From assembly GCA_049589355.1 (NCBI GenBank), contig JBAWAP010000042.1, positions 1-10,210 on the forward strand: a DNA stretch of 10,210 nt, read 5' to 3'. The number at the start of each line of letters is the position of its first letter. The first letter of the stretch is position 1. A program made the translations under genes and the position numbers. Source of the stretch: JBAWAP01 sp049589355. Its GTDB lineage: Bacteria; Chloroflexota; Anaerolineae; VGOG01. The notes below the pieces were generated by a model. That model worked only from the letters and a program-made list of their open reading frames with translations, ran no database searches and was not told the origin of the DNA. Shown here in pieces: positions 1 to 6,529 of this stretch.

Positions 1-124
1 AATTATCTCCCTTGACCTGCGGAAAAGCAATTTTCGCTAGGTTAGTTCAACGCGCCCTGCGCACGAAGACGACCTTACAAAACCCATTCATTTGCCTCTT
101 TTTACCGCATCAAGTTTCTGAGTA

Positions 125-192
125 GGAGCGAAGCAACGAAGCAATCTCCAGCTTGCGACGGAGGGGATTGCTTCGCTCCCTACGGTCGCTCC
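125..192. repeat. Degenerate inverted-repeat element upstream of the GH105 gene
   Basis: Two alternative hairpins can form. Bases 125-135 are perfectly complementary to 169-179 (11 bp). Bases 137-146 are perfectly complementary to 166-175 (10 bp), extended by a G-U and two G-C pairs to 149/163. The ambiguity arises because the GCGAAGCAA motif is partly duplicated on the left arm, and another GCTCC-type copy lies at 186-192. No poly-T run follows, so it is not a classical terminator. It resembles the short 'cgaagcaatc' palindromic repeats scattered in many environmental genomes; that resemblance is from memory, not from a search. The remainder of 1-262 shows no convincing gene. Confidence 0.6.
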
Positions 193-265
193 AATGACAT
201 AGCAGCAACACCCAAGAGGGAGACCACTGGCACAGGCGAGTAACGGCTAAGCGTGGGTTGCTTTG

Positions 266-272
266 AAAGGAG
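266..272 (+). promoter_or_regulatory. Ribosome binding site fixing the GH105 start
   Basis: AAAGGAG lies 8 nt before the ATG at 281. An in-frame TTG at 263 is upstream of this Shine-Dalgarno sequence and has none of its own, so 281 is preferred. Confidence 0.8.
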
Positions 273-280
273 ACGAGCAA

Positions 281-1396
281 ATGGCAACTGATACCAGGAA
301 GATCTTGAAAAAGGTTTCCGAGCGGACTCTGGATCTGGCCTTTCGTTACCGCCAAGACGACTTGGACAGGGTTAGCGACGCCTGGAGATGGTATAACTGG
401 GATTGGTACATGGGGGTGGCTTTCTATGGATTATGGAAAGCCCATGAGCTCTTGGAGAATGATGCCCACATCCTGAGAATCAAGCAGTGGATTGATCAGA
501 GAATAGAGACCGGGATTCAAGCGGTGTGCGTCAACACCTGCGCGCCTTTGACCACGGTCTTGAGACTTTACCAGCTTTACCCTGAGGAAAGGTACGAAAC
601 CCTGTGCAAGACATTCGATGACTACATCTTGAACCAGGCCCCGCGGACTCCCAGCGGCGCAATTGCCCACACGGTGATCGGCAAGGACTTTGTTGGTCAG
701 GTGTGGGCCGACACGTTGTTCATGAGCATTGTCTATCTGACCCAACGAGGCCTGTACCTGAATAGCCGGGCCCATCTGGAGGAAGCCGCCAAGCAGCGTG
801 TCCTCCATATCAATAGCTTGTACGACGAAAAGGACGGCCTGTTCTACCACGGGTGGGATGATATCGCGAAAAAGCCCATGGGGGTCAAGTGGGGGAGAGG
901 AAATGCCTGGATAATCATCAGTGCGATTGAGATGCTGGAAAGCATACCCTTGGATGCTCCAGAAAGGACGGCGCACCTTGGAAAGCTCAACAACCAGATG
1001 GCAGCTTTGGAGGAACATCAGGATTCCAACGGTTATTGGAGAACTGTCCTCGATCATCACGACACTTATCCAGAAACGTCCGTCACGGCTGGGGTTGCTG
1101 CTGGAGCGCTAAAAGGAATCAGGTTGGGGCTGATAGACGATAAGTATAAGGAAATGGCTCAAAAGGCGATACAGGCTCTTGTAGCCAAGATTGACGACGA
1201 AGGAAATGTGCTGGGAGGATCGTCGGGTACAGCCATAAAGGAAAGTGTAGCGGAGTATAACGATGTACCTCTCGCCGTCACGCCGTTCACCCAGGGATTG
1301 GCCTTGATGGCCCTTTGCGAGGCGACCCTGGCAGGCTCCGCAAGCGCGTCGGCTGGCGCTCCCACCAAACATACTATACGAGGAGGCGAAAAATGA
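281..1396 (+). CDS. GH105 unsaturated rhamnogalacturonyl/galacturonyl hydrolase
   Basis: This 371-aa protein has the length and character of family GH105 (B. subtilis YteR/YesR type, about 370 aa), an (alpha/alpha)6-barrel that hydrates the 4,5 double bond of unsaturated uronic acids at the non-reducing end of pectin oligomers, releasing 5-keto-4-deoxyuronate. Visible signatures are the WxWYMGV segment near residue 45, QVWADTLFM with Asp144 (equivalent to the catalytic Asp of YteR), FYHGWD, and the W-G-R-G-N-AW motif. There is no signal peptide, so action is cytoplasmic on imported oligosaccharides. The stop overlaps the next start by 4 nt (ATGA), implying translational coupling. Arginine codons are unlike the neighbours: 11 of 19 are AGA/AGG against 1 of 14 in the next gene. 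GH88 is the alternative family; the preference for GH105 rests on the pectin context and the YteR-like motifs. Confidence 0.88.
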   Translation: MATDTRKILKKVSERTLDLAFRYRQDDLDRVSDAWRWYNWDWYMGVAFYGLWKAHELLENDAHILRIKQWIDQRIETGIQAVCVNTCAPLTTVLRLYQLYPEERYETLCKTFDDYILNQAPRTPSGAIAHTVIGKDFVGQVWADTLFMSIVYLTQRGLYLNSRAHLEEAAKQRVLHINSLYDEKDGLFYHGWDDIAKKPMGVKWGRGNAWIIISAIEMLESIPLDAPERTAHLGKLNNQMAALEEHQDSNGYWRTVLDHHDTYPETSVTAGVAAGALKGIRLGLIDDKYKEMAQKAIQALVAKIDDEGNVLGGSSGTAIKESVAEYNDVPLAVTPFTQGLALMALCEATLAGSASASAGAPTKHTIRGGEK

Positions 1397-2211
1397 AATA
1401 CTTTGCATCTTTGGAAACCGAACAGGGGCTGAATACCCTTCCCCATAACCCGTGCCGACTGCTGGGCTTTGGTCTGCTGGTACTACCCGCGGGGGAGCAC
1501 TATTCGGGCAGCACGGGCGACCGCGAGGTGCTGGCCGTGATCCTGGGCGGCAAGGCCACCTTCGAGGTCGCCGGCAAGCGGTTCGACAAGGTCGGCGGGC
1601 GGCCCAACGTCTTTGCCGGGAAGCCACATTCGGTCTACCTGCCCGCCGGCGTCGAGTATACCGTCACCGCGGATGGGCCAGTGCAGATCGCCCTGACCAG
1701 CGCGCCGAGCGACCTGGAAGCAGAGCCCTACGTCATCCCCCCGGAGCGAGTGGCAAATGGTGTGTGGGGCGTGGCCAACTTCAAGCGCTATTTCTACCAG
1801 ATCCTCACCCAGGCCGCTCAACCCGACCGGCCTGCCCGTCGGCTCATCGTGGGCGAGACCTTCACCCCCAGCGGCAACTGGAGCACCTATCCCCCGCACA
1901 AGCACGAGGTGGACGACCTGCCCCGCGAGGCCTTCCACGAGGAGATGTATTTCTTCAAGGTGACTCCTGTGGACGGCTTTGGCATCTGTCATTACTACAA
2001 CGACCAGGGCGAAGAGGAGAACTTCACGGTACGGGACAACACCATCATGATGGCCCCCATCGGCTACCACACGGTCGTCAGCGCGCCAGGGTATATGACG
2101 TACTATCTCTGGCTCCTGGCTGGCGAGCACCGGGTTCAGGCGACAGTGGACGATCCCACGCTGGGCTGGGTGGGCCGCACCGTGCCGATGTTGAGAGAAT
2201 TGGGGCATTGA
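1393..2211 (+). CDS. KduI/IolB-family cupin isomerase, probably serving as 5-keto-4-deoxyuronate isomerase
   Basis: A 272-aa bicupin of the KduI/IolB family. AGGAGG at 1381-1386 and the ATGA overlap with the GH105 gene fix the start at 1393; a longer in-frame extension from 1315 lies inside the GH105 gene and is rejected. By motif it is closer to IolB (5-deoxy-glucuronate isomerase, about 271 aa) than to E. coli KduI: SGNWSTYPPHKHE, EEMYFF and GYHTVVSAPGYMTYYLW are IolB-like. Putative metal ligands are His169, His171, Glu183/184 and His226. Its place between a GH105 hydrolase and KduD, with no inositol catabolism genes in view, argues that the physiological substrate is 5-keto-4-deoxyuronate, converted to 2,5-diketo-3-deoxygluconate. 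Family assignment is firm; substrate is inferred from context. Confidence 0.85.
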   Translation: MKYFASLETEQGLNTLPHNPCRLLGFGLLVLPAGEHYSGSTGDREVLAVILGGKATFEVAGKRFDKVGGRPNVFAGKPHSVYLPAGVEYTVTADGPVQIALTSAPSDLEAEPYVIPPERVANGVWGVANFKRYFYQILTQAAQPDRPARRLIVGETFTPSGNWSTYPPHKHEVDDLPREAFHEEMYFFKVTPVDGFGICHYYNDQGEEENFTVRDNTIMMAPIGYHTVVSAPGYMTYYLWLLAGEHRVQATVDDPTLGWVGRTVPMLRELGH

Positions 2212-2212
2212 G

Positions 2213-2980
2213 ATGAGCGTACTAGACTTGTTTCGACTGGACGGAAAGGTCGCCCTGGTCACCGGTGTGGGCCGGGGCTTGGGACAGGCCATGGCCTTGG
2301 GCCTGGCGGAGGCGGGCGCGGACATCGCCGGCCTGTATCGAACCAACTACCAGGAGACGCAAGCCCAGGTAGAAGCGCTGGGCAGGCGCTTTCTGGCGGT
2401 ACAGTGCGACTTGCAGGAGGCCACCGTCGCCAAGCTGAACGAAGTGGTGGATCAGGTGGTTCGTGAGCTGGGCCGGCTGGACATCCTGATCAACAACGCC
2501 GGCATCATTCTTCGGGCACCCGCGCTGGAGTTCAGCGAGCAGGACTGGGACGACGTGATCCAGGTGAACCTGAAGGCGTTGTTCTTCCTTTCCCAGGCGG
2601 CGGCGCGGGTGATGGCCCAACAAGGGGGCGGTAAGATCATCAGCATTGCCTCCATGCTCTCGTTCCAAGGAGGGATCCTGATTCCGTCATACACAGCGGC
2701 CAAAAGCGGGGTGGCCGGGCTGACCCGCGCGCTGGCCAACGAATGGGCGGCCAAGGGCATCAACGTCAACGCCATCGCGCCGGGCTACATAGCCACCGAC
2801 AACACGGCTCCCTTGCGCGCCGATCCACAACGGAACCAGGCTATCCTGGCCCGTATCCCAGTGGGGCGGTGGGGACAGCCGGCCGAGTTGAAAGGAGTAG
2901 CGGTGTTCCTGGCCTCGGCCGCCTCGAACTACATGCACGGCGCAATTGTGCCGGTGGATGGAGGCTGGTTGGCCCGGTAG
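2213..2980 (+). CDS. kduD: 2-dehydro-3-deoxy-D-gluconate 5-dehydrogenase (KduD)
   Basis: A 255-aa classical short-chain dehydrogenase that reversibly interconverts 2,5-diketo-3-deoxygluconate and KDG using NAD(H). The cofactor glycine motif TGVGRGLG is at residues 17-24, NNAG at 94-97, and the catalytic Ser147, Tyr160 and Lys164 (YTAAK) are in place. The segments SMLSFQGG, SYTAAKSGVAGLTRALANEW, IAPGYIATDNTAPLRAD and the C-terminal VDGGWLAR are near-diagnostic for KduD rather than a generic SDR. The start lies one nucleotide after the isomerase stop, so the two genes are surely co-transcribed. A modest G-rich Shine-Dalgarno (GGGG, 2202-2205) lies inside the upstream gene. It completes the conversion of unsaturated uronates to KDG started by the two preceding genes. 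Confidence 0.93.
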   Translation: MSVLDLFRLDGKVALVTGVGRGLGQAMALGLAEAGADIAGLYRTNYQETQAQVEALGRRFLAVQCDLQEATVAKLNEVVDQVVRELGRLDILINNAGIILRAPALEFSEQDWDDVIQVNLKALFFLSQAAARVMAQQGGGKIISIASMLSFQGGILIPSYTAAKSGVAGLTRALANEWAAKGINVNAIAPGYIATDNTAPLRADPQRNQAILARIPVGRWGQPAELKGVAVFLASAASNYMHGAIVPVDGGWLAR

Positions 2981-2998
2981 GGTTTGGGCAAGAAAATC

Positions 2999-3067
2999 AA
3001 CCATGAAGACCCAAAGGCACGAAGGTTATTCTTTTGGTTTTCTTGGTGGCTTTGTGCCTTCGTGGTT
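2999..3067. repeat. Long imperfect hairpin repeat between kduD and ogl
   Basis: Bases 2999-3018 pair with 3048-3067 in antiparallel orientation: 16 Watson-Crick pairs plus one G-U over 20 positions, with a 29-nt T-rich loop. An alternative pairing of 3018-3025 with 3058-3065 (8 bp perfect) exists because the GAAG..CAAAGGCACGAAG motif is internally repetitive. It resembles the 'AACCACGAAGGCACAAAG' palindromic repeats seen in many environmental bacterial genomes (recalled, not searched). It occupies about half of the 137-nt gap and could attenuate or process the transcript between kduD and ogl. A second small inverted repeat (3086-3090 with 3096-3100) abuts the ogl Shine-Dalgarno. Confidence 0.7.
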
Positions 3068-3102
3068 CAATTATCCCTGTTTGGGTCCGGCTCGTCCGGA
3101 TT

Positions 3103-3107
3103 AGGAG
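3103..3107 (+). promoter_or_regulatory. Ribosome binding site fixing the ogl start
   Basis: AGGAG sits 10 nt before the ATG at 3118. The reading frame is open back to 3034, but that upstream stretch lies in the hairpin repeat and encodes nothing lyase-like, so 3118 is the start. Confidence 0.75.
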
Positions 3108-3117
3108 AATAATCGAA

Positions 3118-4284
3118 ATGATCGGCCCAAAATGGCCCTCAGAAATCCGTGAGTTCAAGGACGAAAAGACCGGGCAGGCCATTAAGCAGTTGACGTCCAT
3201 CGGCAACAACGTACACCTCTATTTCACCGAGAACTCGTTCGATGCGCACAAGAACGAGATCATCTTCCGCTCCGACCGAGCCTCCGGTGAGGACAAAGCA
3301 CCGCACGAAGATCCACTCTACAACCTGTTCCGCATGGATCTCGAAACGGGTGAGATCGTGCAACTGACCGACGAGACGACGTCCATAGGTAACGTGACCA
3401 AGACGCCGGATAGCCGCCTCGTCGTCTATGCCACGGGAAACAGAATCAAGAAACTCGATACGGAAAGCGGCGAGATCTCCACCATCTACAAAGAGACAGG
3501 CAATTTCAGAGTGGGCACCCCCTCGATCAGTGCCAACCGACGGTACGTTGCCTTCTACCGTAACGAGAAGGTGGATGTGCCTCGCGGGCCCAACTACGCT
3601 GGCTTCAAGGAGCATTACTACCTGGTCAAAGATGGACGTATCACCCTGGCCTATCTCGACGGCTCTGGCTGGTTCGACGTCTTCAAGGATACCCATTGGG
3701 TGAGCCACTTCCAGTTCTGTCCCGACGATCCTACCCTGGCGACTTTCTGCCACGAGGGACCGTGGCACCTGGTCACGCAACGCATCTGGCTGCTCGACTT
3801 CGTCTCGCGTGAGGCCCGGCCCTGCTTCCGCCAACAGGAGCACGACTCCGTCGGACACGAGTTCTGGACCCAAGACGGCTACATCTTTTTCGACGACCGC
3901 GGTCCCGGCCACGACGGCACGATCACCTCGGACCGGACTCAGGCTGTGGCCACGGATGTGGCGGTTAAAGAGATCACCATGATCCCCTTCGTCGGGCTGG
4001 CCGACCGGCACGGGAACGTGGTCAGGCGGATTGACATGCCCTACTACTGCAATCACTACCACGCCAACCCGGACAACACCGTCCTGGTCGGCGACGACGT
4101 GGACGACCTGGTGCTCGTTGACATCTCCGGTGACGAGGCCAAGCTTGAGATGCTCTGCCACCACAAAACCTCGTGGCACACCCAATCCAGCCATTGCCAC
4201 CCCACCTGGAGTTGGGATGGCAGCCGAATCCTGTATGCCTCAGACGTTGGCGGGCGGGTGAACCTCTACCTGGTCGAGCCATAA
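3118..4284 (+). CDS. ogl: Oligogalacturonide lyase (PL22)
   Basis: The 388-aa product matches the length and motifs of cytoplasmic oligogalacturonate lyase (Dickeya/Yersinia Ogl), a seven-bladed beta-propeller that splits unsaturated and saturated digalacturonate by Mn2+-dependent beta-elimination, giving 5-keto-4-deoxyuronate. Hallmarks are CHEGPW (211-216), HEFW (247-250, His247 matching the proposed catalytic base), C-x-H ending at His313, and Q-S-S-H-C-H-P with Gln356, His359 and His361. The Gln, two His and His313 correspond to the metal-binding set of Yersinia Ogl, aligned from memory. Repeated propeller-type strands such as LETGEIVQLTDET and WSWDGSRILYASDVGGRVNLYLVE are visible. There is no signal peptide. 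The product feeds the isomerase and KduD encoded upstream; saturated galacturonate goes to UxaC. Confidence 0.92.
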   Translation: MIGPKWPSEIREFKDEKTGQAIKQLTSIGNNVHLYFTENSFDAHKNEIIFRSDRASGEDKAPHEDPLYNLFRMDLETGEIVQLTDETTSIGNVTKTPDSRLVVYATGNRIKKLDTESGEISTIYKETGNFRVGTPSISANRRYVAFYRNEKVDVPRGPNYAGFKEHYYLVKDGRITLAYLDGSGWFDVFKDTHWVSHFQFCPDDPTLATFCHEGPWHLVTQRIWLLDFVSREARPCFRQQEHDSVGHEFWTQDGYIFFDDRGPGHDGTITSDRTQAVATDVAVKEITMIPFVGLADRHGNVVRRIDMPYYCNHYHANPDNTVLVGDDVDDLVLVDISGDEAKLEMLCHHKTSWHTQSSHCHPTWSWDGSRILYASDVGGRVNLYLVEP

Positions 4285-4295
4285 GGGGGGAGCTC

Positions 4296-5072
4296 ATGAT
4301 CATAGACGCGGATACTCATATCTCGCCTACGGGCGAAGATGCCATGGCCATCACATACGACGAACTGCTGCGCTGCATGGACCGCGCTGGCGTGGACAAA
4401 GCGCTGACTTGGCTGCGGCCGCCCTACATGCGTGAGATCGCTGAGTCCAATGCCTACGTGCACCAGGCGATGCAGCAACATCCGGACCGCATCCTGGGCT
4501 TCGGCTGGGCGGATCCCCGCCTGGGCCTGGACAGAGCAAAGGACGCGGTGAGACGCTGCATCTATGACTATGGCTTCTACGGCGTCAAGCTCAATGGCGC
4601 GCAGAACAGCTTCTACATAGACCATCCCGACATCTCCCTGCCCATCGTCGAGGAGATCGCCAAGACCGGCAAGCTGCTGGCCTTCCACGTCGGCAGCGAT
4701 GCCTACGAGACTACCCATCCCTTCCGGGTGGCCAAGATCGCCAGGATGTTCCCGGAAGTCCAGATCCTGATGGTGCACATGGGGGGCGTGGCCCACCACG
4801 ACCTGTCAAACGCCGCCATCGAGATGGCGCAAGAATGCCCCAACCTGACGTTGATCGGCAGCGCGGTGCGGGCCGTGGCCGTGCTCAAGGCGGTCAAAAC
4901 CCTGGGGGCTCATCGGGTCTGCTTCGGCAGCGACACCCCCTTTGAGCTGATGCACGTCGAAGTGGCCAAGTATCATGCCCTGCTGGGAGGCGAGGTCACC
5001 CTGGAAGGAAAGCAGATGATCATGGCCGGCAACATCACTCGTCTCATGGGACTGGACATCACACTACTGTAA
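4296..5072 (+). CDS. Amidohydrolase-2 family metal-dependent hydrolase, substrate unknown
   Basis: A 258-aa protein of the amidohydrolase_2 (PF04909-like) TIM-barrel family. The start at 4296 follows a G-rich Shine-Dalgarno (4285-4292) placed unusually close, 11 nt after the ogl stop. The expected metal-site positions are recognisable: Asp6-Thr-His8 after the first strand (where many members have His-x-His), Lys98 in GVKLN, His131 in FHVGSD, His161 in MVHMGG and Asp213 in FGSDTPF. Members of this family hydrolyse lactones, decarboxylate or hydrate aromatic and sugar acids. Lying between ogl and uxaC, it plausibly acts on a uronate-derived lactone or an ester/acyl-modified uronate, but no motif seen here identifies the substrate. 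UxaC belongs to the same superfamily yet is not closely similar. Confidence 0.8.
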   Translation: MIIDADTHISPTGEDAMAITYDELLRCMDRAGVDKALTWLRPPYMREIAESNAYVHQAMQQHPDRILGFGWADPRLGLDRAKDAVRRCIYDYGFYGVKLNGAQNSFYIDHPDISLPIVEEIAKTGKLLAFHVGSDAYETTHPFRVAKIARMFPEVQILMVHMGGVAHHDLSNAAIEMAQECPNLTLIGSAVRAVAVLKAVKTLGAHRVCFGSDTPFELMHVEVAKYHALLGGEVTLEGKQMIMAGNITRLMGLDITLL

Positions 5073-5098
5073 ATGCACTCAGAACAGGAGACAGAACC

Positions 5099-6526
5099 AT
5101 GACACACCCTAAGTGGCATTTACCCCCAGACCGATACTTTGACCCCGACCCGACGCAGCGGCACATCGCGAGGGAGCTGTACGAGTCGGTGGCCGACCTG
5201 CCCATCATTAGCCCGCACGGACACGTGGACCCCCGGCTCTTTGCCGACGAGAACGCCACCTTCGGCACACCGGCCGAGTTGCTGATCATCCCGGATCATT
5301 ACGTCTTCCGCATGCTTTATTCTCAGGGCATTCCACTGGAGTCACTGGGAATTCCTCGTGCCGATGACGTCCCGGTGGAGCAGGATCATCGCCAGATCTG
5401 GCAGGTTTTCGCCGACAACTCTTACCTCTTTCGCGGCACGCCCAGTGGCGCCTGGCTGGCCCACGAACTCCACGTCGTTTTCGGCGTCGAGGAGAAACTG
5501 ACCGGCGAGACGGCTCAGGCTATCTACGACCAGATAGAGGCCAAGCTGGCCCTTCCCGAATTCCGCCCCCGCGCCCTGTTCGAGCGGTTCAACATCGAGG
5601 TGCTATGCACTACCGACGCCGCCACCGACCTGCTGCCTTACCATCAGGCCATCCGCGATTCCGACTGGAGCGGGGACATCCGGCCCGCCTTTCGGCCCGA
5701 TGCGGTGGTCAACCTGCTGACGCCGGGTTGGTGTGAAAACATGGATGCTTTGAGCGAGGTCAGCGGCATCGCTGTCCACTCGTACCCGACCTTTATCCAG
5801 GCCCTGGAGGAGCGACGGGCCTTTTTCAAGGGCATGGGGGCCACGGCGACCGATCACGGTGCTCAGTCGGCGTACACGGCAGAACTAAGCCCCAAGGAGG
5901 CCGACGCTATCTTTCAGTGTGCTCTGCGAGGCCAGGCCACGCCCGACGACGCCCATCGCTTCACCGCCCACATGCTCATGGAGAGCGCGCGCATGAGCAT
6001 TGAGGATGGCTTGGTGGTGCAGTTTCACGTGGGATCGGTGCGCAATCACAATCAGCTTGTTTTCAACCACTTTGGCCCTGACAGTGGGTGCGACATTCCG
6101 GAACACGCCGAGTTCACCCACAATCTGCGCCCGTTGCTGAACAAGTATGGCAATGATCCCCGACTGACCTTCATTGTCTTGACCCTGGACGAGTCCACCT
6201 ACTCCCGCGAGCTGGCCCCCTTGGCGGGGCACTATCCAGCCATGAAACTCGGTCCGCCCTGGTGGTTCCACGACAGCATCAATGGCATGAAACGTTACTT
6301 CGAGCAGGTCATTGAGACTGCCGGACTCTACAACACCGTCGGATTCAACGATGACACGCGCTCTTTTCCTTCCATCCCCGCACGACACGATTTGTGGCGG
6401 CGTGTGGCCAGCAACTGGATCGCTGGCCTGGTGGTGCGGGGCATCGTGGACATGGACGACGCCCGCGAGATGATCGTGGACACGGCCTATCGGCTGGCAA
6501 AAAGCGCTTATAAGTTTGGAGATTGA
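5099..6526 (+). CDS. uxaC: Uronate (glucuronate/galacturonate) isomerase UxaC
   Basis: A 475-aa member of the uronate isomerase family (E. coli UxaC is about 470 aa), an amidohydrolase-superfamily enzyme converting D-galacturonate to D-tagaturonate and D-glucuronate to D-fructuronate. Features include SPHGHVDP with the metal-ligand pair His40 and His42, LFERFNIEVLCTTDAATD, FHVGSVRNHN, and PPWWFHDSINGMKRYFEQV followed by NDDTRSFPSIPARHDLWRR, the conserved C-terminal Asp and Arg region. CAGGAG at 5085-5090 stands 8 nt before the ATG. It sits 26 nt after the amidohydrolase gene and 3 nt before uxaE. The active-site strand reads SPHGH rather than the DxHxH of the enterobacterial enzyme, suggesting a divergent branch, perhaps that of Bacillus halodurans BH0493. 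Confidence 0.9.
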   Translation: MTHPKWHLPPDRYFDPDPTQRHIARELYESVADLPIISPHGHVDPRLFADENATFGTPAELLIIPDHYVFRMLYSQGIPLESLGIPRADDVPVEQDHRQIWQVFADNSYLFRGTPSGAWLAHELHVVFGVEEKLTGETAQAIYDQIEAKLALPEFRPRALFERFNIEVLCTTDAATDLLPYHQAIRDSDWSGDIRPAFRPDAVVNLLTPGWCENMDALSEVSGIAVHSYPTFIQALEERRAFFKGMGATATDHGAQSAYTAELSPKEADAIFQCALRGQATPDDAHRFTAHMLMESARMSIEDGLVVQFHVGSVRNHNQLVFNHFGPDSGCDIPEHAEFTHNLRPLLNKYGNDPRLTFIVLTLDESTYSRELAPLAGHYPAMKLGPPWWFHDSINGMKRYFEQVIETAGLYNTVGFNDDTRSFPSIPARHDLWRRVASNWIAGLVVRGIVDMDDAREMIVDTAYRLAKSAYKFGD

Positions 6527-6529
6527 GGC

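Noticed and set aside
12..40. Possible promoter: TTGACC at 12-17 with a 17-nt spacer
   Set aside because: The corresponding -10 position reads CGCTAG, a poor match, and it is about 240 nt from the first start codon; too weak to call.
1483..2346. Minus-strand open frame of 287 codons
   Set aside because: Antisense to the isomerase and kduD genes and crosses their junction; no motif and no plausible ribosome binding site context.
3139..4200. Minus-strand open frame of 353 codons
   Set aside because: Shadow of ogl; the plus frame has all lyase metal-site motifs while this one is Val/Gly/Asp-rich with no family features.
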